From positions 1 to 64,000 of the forward strand of contig JAJZWV010000003.1 of assembly GCA_021846505.1 (NCBI GenBank): a DNA stretch of 64,000 bases, in the 5' to 3' direction. Under the pieces are notes generated by a model, which had not been told where the DNA came from, ran no database searches, and saw only the letters and a list, made by a program, of their open reading frames with translations. The position numbers and the translations under genes were made by a program. This stretch comes from Bacillota bacterium. Its GTDB lineage: Bacteria > Bacillota > Sulfobacillia > Sulfobacillales > JAIMBI01. Shown here piece after piece: positions 1 through 10,687 of the stretch (position 1 is the stretch's first letter; each line of letters starts with the position of its first letter).

Positions 1-348
<348 letters not shown>

Positions 349-561
349 CACCGAACGCGCCCACCGGGTTGCCCCGCTGGCCGCTAGCGCTTCACGAAAC
401 CTAGAGTCCGAAAACCCTCCGATTCAGTTGTCAAGGTCCGCGCCGCCCCGCAGTCGCCCGCCGGTCGGACAGCAGTCGCTATGTTACGCTCCTTCCGCGC
501 CAGATGCAACACCCGCGCCGCAACTTTTTTTCGGCTCGCCGAAAGCGCGCCACGCCGTAGC

Positions 562-1467
562 CTACGCCCGCCGCCTGCGGCGGCGGTACAAAAATGGCAC
601 CAGATAAGCGACCGTCGCCGCAGGCACGCGCCACCGGAGCCGCGGCGCCAGCGCCGCTGCCAGGGCCGCGCGCGCACGCGCGCGCTCACCCATTAGATAT
701 AAGGCCACAAAAAATCGCAGATGGTGCCACGCTTCGATCGTGCGAAATCCCTGCGGGGCGGTGGCCCGATGCTTGTCCAGCAAGCGATGCATGGTCTGGT
801 ACACGCGCCACACATCCTTGCTGTAGCCGGTCGCCACATCCCGATACACCACCAGCGCGCGGTTCAGCTTCACGACGCCCGCAGCCTGGGCGGTGCGCAC
901 CCACAAATCCCAGTCCTCGGCCCCGTCGACCGTGGCGTCGAAGCCGCCCAGCGATCGGGCCAGCGCCGTGCGCATCAGGACCGTCGAGGTCTGAAACCGA
1001 TTGAGCACCAAGCAGTCCCGATAGGTGAGCCGGGACCACGGCGGCCCGGCCGCCGCGTGCACCCGCTCCCCCGTGTCGGGCCGCTCGCGGACCCAGTCGC
1101 ACGCGACCAGCCCGACGGACGGCTCCGCCGCCAAGACACGGCTCTGCAGCGCCAGCTTGTCCGCCAGCCACTCGTCGTCCGCGTCCAAAAAGGCCAAGTA
1201 CGGCTGGCTGGCCTCCTCGATGCCGCGGTTGCGCGCGCGGCTAGGCCCGGCGTTGTCCTGCTGAATCAAGCGAACCGAGGCGTCCCCCGCAAATGCTTGG
1301 CGAACGGCCGCGGCGCTGCCGTCTGTGGACCCGTCATCCACCACCAGCACTTCTGCCGGCGGCGGCACCTGCTCCAGCGCTGACTGGATGGCGGCCACCA
1401 CGGTGTCCGCGTTGTTGTACACCGGCACCACCACGGTCACCGACAGCGGTTTGGGCTCCGCCATCAA
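562..1467 (-). CDS. Family 2 glycosyltransferase
   Basis: VTVVVPVYNNADTVVAAIQSALEQ...VLVVDDGSTDGS...LAFLDADDEW, GT-A fold motifs. Confidence 0.9.
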   Translation of the reverse strand: MMAEPKPLSVTVVVPVYNNADTVVAAIQSALEQVPPPAEVLVVDDGSTDGSAAAVRQAFAGDASVRLIQQDNAGPSRARNRGIEEASQPYLAFLDADDEWLADKLALQSRVLAAEPSVGLVACDWVRERPDTGERVHAAAGPPWSRLTYRDCLVLNRFQTSTVLMRTALARSLGGFDATVDGAEDWDLWVRTAQAAGVVKLNRALVVYRDVATGYSKDVWRVYQTMHRLLDKHRATAPQGFRTIEAWHHLRFFVALYLMGERARARAALAAALAPRLRWRVPAATVAYLVPFLYRRRRRRA

Positions 1468-2942
1468 GGCGCCACCGACGTGGTGCCCTCGGCCACCACG
1501 CGCCGCACCACGTCGCGGTCGTCCAGCCGCACGTGCCGATCCCCGACAATTTGCTCGCGCTCGGGCCCGCGCCCGGTAATGAGGACGACATCACAGGCCG
1601 TGGCGCTGCGAACCGCCAAGCGGATGGCGGCTTCCCGGTCCAGCTCCACGGCAAACGGCCGGCACCCCACTGCGGTCAGCCCTTCCGCCAGCTCCGCCGC
1701 AATCGCCGCCGGATCCTCTTCGTGGGGGCTGTCGGCGGTCAGGACCACTCGATCCGCCAGCCGGCCCGCAATGCTCCCCATGAGCGGCCGCTTGCCCCGG
1801 TCCCGGCCTCCCCGCGCGCCAAACACGAGCCAAATCCGGCCCGCCGAGCCCGCCAGGCGCCGGACCGTATGCAGCACCTGCTCCAGCCCATCAGGCGTGT
1901 GAGCATAGTCGACCATAACGCGAACCCCACCCGCGTCCGACACCATCTCCAGCCGCCCCGGCACTTCCTCCAACCGGCCCACCTGGGCAGCGGCGGCTTC
2001 CGCGGGCACCCCCTGGGCCAGCGCGGCGGCAATGGCTCCTAACGTGTTGTATACGTTGTAGCGCCCCGGAAACGGCACGCGCACCGCCACGCCCGGCGCC
2101 CCGGCGACCATCAGCGTAATGTCACTCGCGTGCGGCGATTCGTGCTCGATGCGGGCGCGCACATCTCCCCGCATCACGCCATAGGTCAGCACCCGGGCCG
2201 CCACGGCCGGCGCCAGCTCAATCGCGTGCGGATCATCGGCATTCAGGACGGCCACGCCGTCGTCTTGAAGCAAATCCGTGAACAGGCGGGCCTTGGCGGC
2301 CACGTAATTTTCCATCGTCCCGTGATAGTCCAGATGCTCGCGCGTAATATTTGTCAGCACCGCCACCGAAAACCCGATGGCATCCACCCGATGTTGCACG
2401 AGGCCGTGGGACGACACCTCCAGCACCGCTCGCCCAAAGCCGTTGGCCGCCATTTGCGCCAAGGCGCCCTGCACATCGGGCGCCTCCGGGGTCGTGAGCC
2501 GCGCATCGCCTTCCCGGTCGCGGCCCGTCACGTTGCGCACACTGGACAGCATGCCACACGCCAGGCCGTACCCCTCCAGCAGCTGGCGCAGCCAATACAC
2601 CACCGACGTTTTGCCGTTGGTGCCTGTCACACCGGTCACCAGCAGCTGGCGGCTCGGGTATCCATAGACCGCCGCCGCGAGCTCGGCCGCAGCCCGCCGC
2701 GCCGATGGCACCACCAGCGTCGGCAGAGGCGCCGGCATGGGCCGCTCCACCAGCGCCGCCACCGCACCGCGTCGCGCCGCGTCCTCCAAATACTGATGGC
2801 CGTCTTCGTGCAATCCCAAAATGGCCACGAACACGTCCCCCGGCTTCACCGCCCGGGAATCCAGCTGGACCCCAGTCACACTGGGCGCCACTTCCCACAG
2901 CCCTTGGCCGTTAATGCGAATCAGCCGCTCCGCGCCGCCCAT
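1464..2942 (-). CDS. murE: UDP-N-acetylmuramyl-tripeptide synthetase
   Basis: GVTGTNGKTSVVYWLRQLL, MEVSSHGL-like LEVSSHGLVQHRVD, DYAHTPDGLEQVL motifs. Confidence 0.93.
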   Translation of the reverse strand: MGGAERLIRINGQGLWEVAPSVTGVQLDSRAVKPGDVFVAILGLHEDGHQYLEDAARRGAVAALVERPMPAPLPTLVVPSARRAAAELAAAVYGYPSRQLLVTGVTGTNGKTSVVYWLRQLLEGYGLACGMLSSVRNVTGRDREGDARLTTPEAPDVQGALAQMAANGFGRAVLEVSSHGLVQHRVDAIGFSVAVLTNITREHLDYHGTMENYVAAKARLFTDLLQDDGVAVLNADDPHAIELAPAVAARVLTYGVMRGDVRARIEHESPHASDITLMVAGAPGVAVRVPFPGRYNVYNTLGAIAAALAQGVPAEAAAAQVGRLEEVPGRLEMVSDAGGVRVMVDYAHTPDGLEQVLHTVRRLAGSAGRIWLVFGARGGRDRGKRPLMGSIAGRLADRVVLTADSPHEEDPAAIAAELAEGLTAVGCRPFAVELDREAAIRLAVRSATACDVVLITGRGPEREQIVGDRHVRLDDRDVVRRVVAEGTTSVAP

Positions 2943-3042
2943 GTTTCCCCCTGCCCGCCGATTCTAAAATTGTCGGGCGCCATCGCCCCGCGACGCCAAT
3001 ATAGCATGAACGCGGCGAAACCGGCCGCACGGCCGCCACTGC

Positions 3043-3807
3043 TCACGGCAGCGCCTCGCCCCCTCCTTCCTCCGGCGGCTCGGTTTCGGCCAGGTCCGCC
3101 GTGTCGTCCCACACGTCGCCCGGCGTGCGGGTCCATAGCCCACCCCGCCGACCGTTGCGCACCGCGTCCCACAGCACCGCGCCCTCGCTGTCCCCATAGC
3201 GTTCGATGGGCTGCACCGTGTTTTGGGGCTCCTGGAATCCCACGAACATCTCCTCGGCATCCATGGCAGGCGGCCCTTCCTCTGTGCTGTCGGAGGATCC
3301 CCACTGCATCACCCCCTGCAGAAAGTCGCTGCCCGCCTCTTCCGCTGGATCCCGGCTGTACAAGGCCCCATACGGCACCGGCACTCTGTCCTCTTCTGTG
3401 GGCCGGGCGGTGGCCTCGGTCTCTGCGCTGCCTTGCTCGGCGCACCGGAGGCACCAAATGGACTCCGGCCGCGCCTGGAGGCGAGGCATCGAAATCGCCA
3501 CCCCGCAGCGGTCGCACTGGCCATAGCTATGTTCCTGCCACTTCTCGAGTGCCCGCCGCGCCTCTGCTAGGTGGCGGTCCAAGCCTCGCACCAGGCCGAC
3601 ATCCCGCTCCCGGTCAGACACCGTGGTGGCATTGTCGGCGGGATGGTTGTCATACGACGAGGCTTCGTGCGCCCAGTCCGATTCGGCCTCGCCCAGCTGG
3701 CCGCGCAACTCGTCCGACAGCTCGGTGAGCCGCCGCACGACGGCGACAATGGGTGCGGCCGATAGCCTGGGCGGCTCAGGACCCGACGGCCTCCTCCCGG
3801 TCGTCAT
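3043..3807 (-). CDS. TraR/DksA (YteA-type) C4 zinc-finger protein
   Basis: SYGQCDRCGVAISMPRLQARPESIWCLRCAEQ; start ATG at 3807 overlaps the dacF stop. Confidence 0.8.
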   Translation of the reverse strand: MTTGRRPSGPEPPRLSAAPIVAVVRRLTELSDELRGQLGEAESDWAHEASSYDNHPADNATTVSDRERDVGLVRGLDRHLAEARRALEKWQEHSYGQCDRCGVAISMPRLQARPESIWCLRCAEQGSAETEATARPTEEDRVPVPYGALYSRDPAEEAGSDFLQGVMQWGSSDSTEEGPPAMDAEEMFVGFQEPQNTVQPIERYGDSEGAVLWDAVRNGRRGGLWTRTPGDVWDDTADLAETEPPEEGGGEALP

Positions 3808-5000
3808 CGGCCTCCCCCCACCGCCACAATGGCTCGGAAAAAGCGCCAAAACAACTCCGGCAGCCCCACCGCCGGCACGGGCGCGTCCGCTACCAGCGGA
3901 ATGGTCCGGGTCGCGCCGCCCGCCGGCTGCACCACGGCCGACCCCAGGCGCTGGCCCGCGCGCACCGGTGCCTCCACGGTCCGGGGCAGCATCACATGGA
4001 CGCGTGCCGGAACTGCTCCGCGGCGCTCGGTCAGCCAGAGGCTTCGCTGCGCCACAGCGGCCACGCGGCGCGCCCGCCCCCGGATCACGCCCACCATGCC
4101 CATGCGGGCCCGCACGCTCACCACCGCAACCGACTGAAAGTGGCTGAAGCCCCACGACATCAGCGCCGCGGCATCACGGAACCGCGCCAGCGACGTCGGA
4201 GCGCCCAGAATCACGGCGATGAGGCGCGTGCCCCGCCGCTGCGTGGTGGCCACGAGGCAGAATCGGGCGGAGCGGGTGTACCCGGTTTTCAAGCCATCGG
4301 TCCCGGGGTAGGTGCGCAGCAGCCGATTTTGGTTCACCAACCACAGGGTGCCGCCCTTCCCATTCCGAATGGTGCGGTTTTGCCACCCAGAGGTGGCCGC
4401 CAGCAGGCCCGGCATGCGCACCGCCGCCATCGCCAAGCGCCCCAAATCCGCCGCCGTGCTGTAGTGCTGCAGCGATGGCAGGCCATGGGGATTGTCAAAG
4501 TGCGTATGCCGCATGCCCAGGCGCGCCGCCTCGCGGTTCATCTCCGATACAAAGGCCCCCGTCGAGCCCGCCAAAAACTGCGCCACCGCAACCGATGCAT
4601 CGTTGGCGGAACCCACAGCGATCGCCGTCAGCATCTGCTCAAGAGTCAGTCGCTCGCCAGGCTCCAGCCAAATTTGACTGCCCTCGGTCCGGTACGCTTC
4701 TTCGCTGACGGGGACCCAGTCAGACAGGCGCACCTGCCCGCGGGCGATGGCGCGAAAGGCCAGCACCAGCGTCATCAGTTTGGTAACAGACGCCATGGGC
4801 AGCTCACGGTCCGGGTAAGTGCTGGCCAGGACTTGACCGCTGTGCCCGTCAAGGAGCACCGACGCCCGCGCACTGACGGCCGGCGGCGGTGCCGCCGGGG
4901 GCGCCGCCGCACCCGCCATCGGCCCGCTGACCAGCGTCGCATACCCAACCGCCAGCGCCGTCCACCGCCTCGCGCCACGCCACCACGTTGAACCCGTCAT
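3804..5000 (-). CDS. dacF: D-alanyl-D-alanine carboxypeptidase (serine-type, sporulation/DacF class)
   Basis: ASVTKLMT (SxxK), SAND-like SANDASVAVAQ, KTGYT motifs; N-terminal signal-like segment. Confidence 0.85.
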   Translation of the reverse strand: MTGSTWWRGARRWTALAVGYATLVSGPMAGAAAPPAAPPPAVSARASVLLDGHSGQVLASTYPDRELPMASVTKLMTLVLAFRAIARGQVRLSDWVPVSEEAYRTEGSQIWLEPGERLTLEQMLTAIAVGSANDASVAVAQFLAGSTGAFVSEMNREAARLGMRHTHFDNPHGLPSLQHYSTAADLGRLAMAAVRMPGLLAATSGWQNRTIRNGKGGTLWLVNQNRLLRTYPGTDGLKTGYTRSARFCLVATTQRRGTRLIAVILGAPTSLARFRDAAALMSWGFSHFQSVAVVSVRARMGMVGVIRGRARRVAAVAQRSLWLTERRGAVPARVHVMLPRTVEAPVRAGQRLGSAVVQPAGGATRTIPLVADAPVPAVGLPELFWRFFRAIVAVGGGR

Positions 5001-5056
5001 CGCTGCCGGCCCCTCTCCCGGGATTGTCGGCAGTAGTATCGGCCGGCGGCCCGCGC

Positions 5057-6367
5057 CTAATCCGGGGGCCAGAGGGTGTCCAAGACCATCGGGTGGCCGG
5101 CCACTGGCGCCTCGGACCACTCCACGGCGGCCCGCACCTGAGCTGCGGCCCGCTCGCGCTCGGCGGCCGTTTCGCCATACACATGGCCCAGCGGGCAGCC
5201 CGGGGCCAGCCGATCACCGGCCTTGACGCGGATGTCCACCCCCACGCGCGCATTGACGCGGTCGGCTTGCACACGCCGGCCCGCCCCCAGCTGCATGGCC
5301 GCTTCGCCAATCGCCAGCGGGTCCACGCGGGCCACCCACCCCGCCGGCCCGTCCCACGCCAGGGCGGCTGATTCCGCCACGGGCAGACCTCGCTCCACCT
5401 GGCGGGCGTCGCCGCCTTGCGCGGCCACCCACTCCAAAAATTTTTCTGCCCCCCGGCCGGCGTCCCACGCCGCGCTCACGCGCTCCCGCGCCGCCTCGTA
5501 GGTGATCGGCGCTTGCCCCGCCTCCGCGACCTCCACCATGGCGCCCGCGACGGCGGTCGCCACGGTCCGCAGGTCCGGGGGTCCCTGGCCTGTCAGCGCC
5601 GCCCACGCCTCGTTCACTTCCAGCGCGTTGCCCACCGCATGGCCCAGCGGCTCCTCCATGTTCGTGAGCAAGGCCGCGGCATGAAGGCCCGCCCGTTGGG
5701 CCAGGGCCAGCATAAGCTGTGCCAGGTGCCGCCCTGCCTCTTCCGACGCATTGAACGATCCCCGGCCAACCTTCACGTCCAGCACCAAAGCCGGAGCGCC
5801 GCCGGCAATCTTTTTGGACAGGATGGACGACGCGATCAGCGCGGGGGAATCCACGGCGGCCGTGGCATCGCGGAGCGCGTACAGCCGGCCATCGGATGGC
5901 GCCAGCTCTTCGCTCTGCGCGGCCACCGCCAGCCCCACGCGGTCAACCAGCCGAGCCCACTCCCGCCGGGCCAGATGTACGCGGAACCCCGGGATGCTTT
6001 CCAGCTTGTCCAAAGTGCCCCCGGTGTGGGCCAGGCCGCGGCCCGACATCTTCGCGACCGGGATGCCCAGCGACGCAACCAGGGGCGCCACCACCAGCGT
6101 CACCTTATCGCCAACCCCTCCGGTGGAGTGCTTATCCACCCGTCCCGGGGATGGGACCACCGGCCCTCCGGACTGCGCCATCGCCATGGTCAAGAGAAAC
6201 GTTTCTTCGGTGGACAAGCCGCGCAGGTAAATTGTCGCCAGCCACGCCGCCAGCTGATAGTCCGGCGAGGTCGGGTCCGCAGCGGCAGCGGCCACCCGGC
6301 CAAAGTGCTCCGCATCGAGCGGCGCCGGAGATCTAGCAGCGCGCAGCACCTCACGAAAGTCGCTCAC
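5057..6367 (-). CDS. deoA: Pyrimidine-nucleoside (thymidine) phosphorylase
   Basis: VDKHSTGGVGDKVTLVVAPLVASLGIPVAKMSGRGLAHTGGTLDKLESIPGF. Confidence 0.93.
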   Translation of the reverse strand: MSDFREVLRAARSPAPLDAEHFGRVAAAAADPTSPDYQLAAWLATIYLRGLSTEETFLLTMAMAQSGGPVVPSPGRVDKHSTGGVGDKVTLVVAPLVASLGIPVAKMSGRGLAHTGGTLDKLESIPGFRVHLARREWARLVDRVGLAVAAQSEELAPSDGRLYALRDATAAVDSPALIASSILSKKIAGGAPALVLDVKVGRGSFNASEEAGRHLAQLMLALAQRAGLHAAALLTNMEEPLGHAVGNALEVNEAWAALTGQGPPDLRTVATAVAGAMVEVAEAGQAPITYEAARERVSAAWDAGRGAEKFLEWVAAQGGDARQVERGLPVAESAALAWDGPAGWVARVDPLAIGEAAMQLGAGRRVQADRVNARVGVDIRVKAGDRLAPGCPLGHVYGETAAERERAAAQVRAAVEWSEAPVAGHPMVLDTLWPPD

Positions 6368-7523
6368 CCGTCAGCTCCTTCCATCGCGACTGCCCCGCCC
6401 GCGGTCCTGGAATCGCCCAGGCGTCTGCCATCGTCGCGGCGATGTCAGCTAGCGTGCGGCACGGCCGCCCCACGTGCGGCACCACCTGGGCACCTGCTGC
6501 CAGCCAGGGCACGTCCTCGCGCGTGTGGTCCGAGCCCGCTGCCGTGGGGTCGCAGCCGTGGTCGGCCGTAATCCACAACTGCCCCGCGCGCCCCACGGCG
6601 TCCAGCGCCTCGGGCACCCACGCATCCAGCTCCTGCAGCGCTTGGGCATAGCCCGCCGCATCGCGGCGGTGTCCAAACTGCGAGTCAAAGTCTACCAGAT
6701 TGACAAACACCAAGGCATGCTCCGGGCCGGCGCTGAGATGGGGCAGGGTCTTTTCCAGCGCATCCCGATTGGAGCGGGTCGCCACACGCTCCCGGAATCC
6801 CACCCCCGAAAATATATCCCAGATTTTGCCGACGGCTACCGTGTGGATGCCCCGGTCCGCCAGGCGGGCCGTAAACACGTCGTCAGGCGGCGGCACGGTC
6901 CAGTCGTGCCGGTGAGCCGTGCGCACCAGTGCGCCCGGCCGGCCCCTGAACGGCCGCGCAATGATCCGGCCCACCAAATCGCCTCCCTGCATAATCGCGC
7001 GTGCGGCGGCGCACCAACCATATAGCGTCTCGAGCGGCACCACGTCTTCGTGGGCCGCAATCTGGAGCACGCTGTCGCCCGACGTGTAAACGATGGGGCT
7101 GCCGGTGGCGAAGTGCGGCTCGGCCAATTCCTCGATGATGGCGGTGCCCGATGCCGGCCGGTTGCCGAGGATCGGGCGCCCAAACGCCGCTTCCAGGGCC
7201 CGCACCACCGGCGCCGGAAACCCGTCGGGATACGTGCGAAACGGCTCGCTGACAATGGCGCCCATCATCTCCCAGTGACCGGCCAGAGTGTCCTTGCCCG
7301 CCGCCACCGGATGACACCGCACCGCAGACCCGACCAGCGGTGCGGGGGATGTCCCGGTCAGGGAAATCAGCTCCCCGAGCCCCATGGCAGCCAAGTGCGG
7401 CAGGGCCCTGGGTGCAGCGGCTAACGCATGCTCCAGCGTATTGGCTCCGCCATCGCCGTAGCGGTCTGCGTCAGGCGCCGCACCAACCCCGCCCGAATCA
7501 ATCACCACTAAGCAAATGCGCAT
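6351..7523 (-). CDS. deoB: Phosphopentomutase
   Basis: MRICLVVIDSGGVGAAPDADRYGDGGANTLEH..., WITADHGCDPT; next to deoA. Confidence 0.93.
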   Translation of the reverse strand: MRICLVVIDSGGVGAAPDADRYGDGGANTLEHALAAAPRALPHLAAMGLGELISLTGTSPAPLVGSAVRCHPVAAGKDTLAGHWEMMGAIVSEPFRTYPDGFPAPVVRALEAAFGRPILGNRPASGTAIIEELAEPHFATGSPIVYTSGDSVLQIAAHEDVVPLETLYGWCAAARAIMQGGDLVGRIIARPFRGRPGALVRTAHRHDWTVPPPDDVFTARLADRGIHTVAVGKIWDIFSGVGFRERVATRSNRDALEKTLPHLSAGPEHALVFVNLVDFDSQFGHRRDAAGYAQALQELDAWVPEALDAVGRAGQLWITADHGCDPTAAGSDHTREDVPWLAAGAQVVPHVGRPCRTLADIAATMADAWAIPGPRAGQSRWKELTGERLS

Positions 7524-7570
7524 TCGTCTGCCTCCCCTCCGCCGACCGCTTCGTTGGAACCAGCCCGGCG

Positions 7571-8494
7571 TCAGGCGCGGGGATGGGCCCGGTCGTACAC
7601 CGCTTTCAGCCGTGCCCGACTCACGTGCGTGTAAATTTGGGTGGTGGAGATGTCGGAGTGGCCCAGCATCTCCTGCACCGCTCTCAAGTCTGCCCCGTTC
7701 TCCAGCAGGTGGGTCGCAAAGGAGTGTCGGAGCGTGTGCGGCGTCACCAGAGTTGCAATGCCGGCGGCGGCGGCATGCTTCTTGACCAGCTTCCACACGC
7801 TTTGGCGGGTCAGAGGCCGTCCGCGCCGGTTCACGAACAGGGCTCCCGATGGCTTGGCCGCACACGCCCCCAAGCGGCCCCGGCCTGCGGCTAAAAAGTG
7901 CTCCACCGCCTGCACCGCCGCCTGTCCCACGGGGATCAGGCGTTCCTTGTCGCCTTTGCCTCGGCACCGAAGGCGCGGCGGCGTGGTGTCCCAGTCATCC
8001 ACCGTGAGCGCGACGAGCTCACTGACGCGCAGGCCCGTCGCGTACAGCAGCTCTAAGATAGCTCGATCGCGCAGGCCGACGGGGTCGCTCAGGCGGCAAG
8101 CCGCCAGCATCGCTTCTACTTGCTCAACTGTCAGCACCCGAGGCAGCGGCCGCGCCAGCCGCGGCGACGACAGGTGGCGGGTGGGATCGGGACCCGCGCC
8201 CGCCAAGTCCTCCTGGTATCCAAAAAATGACCTGAGGGCGGCCAGGCGCCGGGCGAGAGTCGCCGCACTGCGCCCCTGGGCCTGCAGGTGCCGCAGGTAT
8301 TCCAGCACCGACGCGACCGGGTCGTCCCCCTCCCCGCCCGCTCCGCCCGCGGCAAACAGCGCGTAGTCGCGCAGGTCCCGCTCATAGGCTGCCAAGGTAT
8401 TGCGGGACAGCCCACGCTCCAACGCCAGGTAGTCCAGATAGTGGCCGATGGCGGCTTCCCAGTCCATGCTCATATGCCCGCAGTGCTTCGACAT
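7571..8494 (-). CDS. xerD: Tyrosine recombinase XerD
   Basis: LLYATGLRVSELVAL..., TPHTLRHSFATHLLENGADLRAVQEMLGHSDISTTQIYTHV. Confidence 0.92.
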   Translation of the reverse strand: MSKHCGHMSMDWEAAIGHYLDYLALERGLSRNTLAAYERDLRDYALFAAGGAGGEGDDPVASVLEYLRHLQAQGRSAATLARRLAALRSFFGYQEDLAGAGPDPTRHLSSPRLARPLPRVLTVEQVEAMLAACRLSDPVGLRDRAILELLYATGLRVSELVALTVDDWDTTPPRLRCRGKGDKERLIPVGQAAVQAVEHFLAAGRGRLGACAAKPSGALFVNRRGRPLTRQSVWKLVKKHAAAAGIATLVTPHTLRHSFATHLLENGADLRAVQEMLGHSDISTTQIYTHVSRARLKAVYDRAHPRA

Positions 8495-8580
8495 GGCGGG
8501 GGCCGTTCCTGCTCGCTGCCACGCGAAGGTGTCCAGCGCACGGCCTTCGGTGCCTGGGATCGCCGCCGAAAGTCCGACGC

Positions 8581-9702
8581 CTACGGCACCGCTAACACGG
8601 TTTCGGCCGGCACGTACTCCACGCCATGCGCCACCGCCACCGCCTCATGCGTGACGCGGCCGCGATACGTGTTGAGGCCATGCCGCAAGGACGCCGCCTC
8701 CGCCATCGCCCGCCGCACCCCGCGCCCCGCCAGGGCCCGCGCGTACGGGAGGGTCACGTGGGTGAGGGCCATCGTCGAGGTGCGTGGGACCGCGCCGGGC
8801 ATGTTGGCCACGGCATAGTGAATGACGCCATGCCGCTCGTACGTGGGCTGGGAATGTGTCGTCACCCGGTCAATCGTCGCGATGCTGCCGCCTTGATCAA
8901 TCGCCACGTCGATAATGACTGACCCCGACCTCATGCTCCGCACCATCTCCTCGGTGACCAAATGCGGCGCGCGCGCACCGGGGATCAGCACCGCCCCCAC
9001 CAGCAGGTCGCATTCTGCCACCGCGTCGGCAATGTTAAATTCATTGGACATGAGCGTGTGCAGCCGGCCGCCAAACAGGTCGTCCAGCTGCCGCAGGCGG
9101 TCCGCGTTAATGTCCAAAATCGTCACCTCAGCCCCCAGCCCCATCGCGATGCGTGCCGCATTGGTGCCCACAATGCCCCCGCCGACGACGGTGACGCGGC
9201 CCGGGCGCACGCCCGCCACCCCGCCCAGCAAAATGCCGCGCCCGCCGTGCGGCCGCTCCAAAAACTGCGCCCCCAGCTGCGGCGCCATCCGCCCAGCCAC
9301 CTCCGACATCGGGGTCAACAGGGGCAGGGATCCGTCCGGCAGCTGAACCGTTTCATAGGCGACCGCGGTCACTCCGCGCTCCACCAGCGCACCGGTCAGC
9401 GCCGGGACCGGGGCCAAATGCAAGTAGGTAAACAAAATTTGGTCCGGGCGAAAGAACTGATACTCCGCCTCCAGCGGCTCCTTCACCTTCACCACCATAT
9501 CGGCCGACCACGCCGCCGCAGCGTCCGCCACCAGCTGAGCTCCCGCGTGCTGGTAGTCCTCATCCTCAAATCCACTGCCGCTGCCAGCGCCCGTCTGCAC
9601 CAGCACAGCATGTCCATCCCGCACCAGCGTCTGAACCCCACCGGGCGTCAGCGCCACCCGATTTTCGTCACTCTTGATCTCGCGCGGCAGGCCAATTTGC
9701 AC
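8581..9702 (-). CDS. ald: Alanine dehydrogenase
   Basis: [31 protein letters not shown]..., [30 protein letters not shown]. Confidence 0.95.
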   Translation of the reverse strand: MQIGLPREIKSDENRVALTPGGVQTLVRDGHAVLVQTGAGSGSGFEDEDYQHAGAQLVADAAAAWSADMVVKVKEPLEAEYQFFRPDQILFTYLHLAPVPALTGALVERGVTAVAYETVQLPDGSLPLLTPMSEVAGRMAPQLGAQFLERPHGGRGILLGGVAGVRPGRVTVVGGGIVGTNAARIAMGLGAEVTILDINADRLRQLDDLFGGRLHTLMSNEFNIADAVAECDLLVGAVLIPGARAPHLVTEEMVRSMRSGSVIIDVAIDQGGSIATIDRVTTHSQPTYERHGVIHYAVANMPGAVPRTSTMALTHVTLPYARALAGRGVRRAMAEAASLRHGLNTYRGRVTHEAVAVAHGVEYVPAETVLAVP

Positions 9703-9775
9703 GTGAGGAGCCCCTCTCCGTCAGGTCTGTAACCACGGCTCACTATAGCATACCGACGGTCGCGGGCGAGAGGCG

Positions 9776-10447
9776 CTACACCCCAAAGTGAACTAAGCTT
9801 CGCATCAGCCACGGCGTCACTACCGCCTCCGTGCCACTGCCGACCAGCACTGCCATGCCTGCCACGAGCGCTACTGCGGTATAGGCGCCAAATGCCTCCC
9901 ACAAGCGGCCGCGGCCCCGCCATGCTGGCCGAGACAGCAGGTGCCAGGAGAAGGCCACGCCGCCTGAGCCCGCCGCCAGCCACGCCGGGACCAGCAGGAG
10001 GTTGGGCAGCACCACGGCCACCAGCGCGAGGCCGACGCCGCCGGCGGGCATCATGGTCAGGAGCAGCGCCAAGGCAAAGCCCAGGACAAAGCCTCGAAAC
10101 AGCACCGCCAGCAGCACCAAGGGCAGTCCGGCCACGGACAGGCTCAAAACATAAATCAGTCCCAGCACCTTGAGGTTGCTGCCCGCGGCCGCCAGAAACA
10201 CCGGTCCCGGCGGCAGGCCGGGCCCGGCGGAGACGGACACCAGCTGGCGCACGGAACTGGCCAGGGTCGCGGTCTCGGCCAGCGGCAGCACGTTGACCGC
10301 CAGTGCCCCTAGCAAAGTGCCCAGGAGGAATCCGGCCATAACCAAGAGGCTGTAGGCCCTGTGCTCATCCCACCAGCGGTTCCACGCCTGCCCAGGGTTC
10401 CCCCCCACGCGATCCCTCCCCCCGAGCCTACGGGCTTGGCCGCCCAT
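9776..10447 (-). CDS. spoIIM: Stage II sporulation protein M
   Basis: SpoIIM-type multi-TM protein of the expected size in a sporulation gene context. Confidence 0.75.
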   Translation of the reverse strand: MGGQARRLGGRDRVGGNPGQAWNRWWDEHRAYSLLVMAGFLLGTLLGALAVNVLPLAETATLASSVRQLVSVSAGPGLPPGPVFLAAAGSNLKVLGLIYVLSLSVAGLPLVLLAVLFRGFVLGFALALLLTMMPAGGVGLALVAVVLPNLLLVPAWLAAGSGGVAFSWHLLSRPAWRGRGRLWEAFGAYTAVALVAGMAVLVGSGTEAVVTPWLMRSLVHFGV

Positions 10448-10687
10448 TCATGAATGGCGGAGCGCGCGGAGAGAATATATGGATGGCAGGTGCGTAACCT
10501 TAGCGCGGCCCTGTTGAAGACGACTGGTTGGGGGGCAGGGCCATGGCGCCACAGCGAGGAATTTGGGTGGCAGGGCCCGCGTCCGTGGTCCTGCAGTGGA
10601 TTGCATCGTGGCCGTCGGACTGCACGCTCGGGGAGTGGGTGGCGCGGTGCGCTGCAGGCGAAGGCTCGCATGCCGGCTCAACGTGCG

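Noticed and set aside
2130-3728. 532-aa plus-strand ORF opposite murE/YteA
   Set aside because: Antisense shadow of well-supported minus-strand genes; His/Arg/Pro-rich composition typical of high-GC shadow ORFs.
3753-4991. 412-aa plus-strand ORF opposite dacF
   Set aside because: Antisense shadow of the carboxypeptidase gene; no family signature.
5417-6571. 384-aa plus-strand ORF opposite deoA
   Set aside because: Antisense shadow; the deoA assignment on the minus strand is clear.
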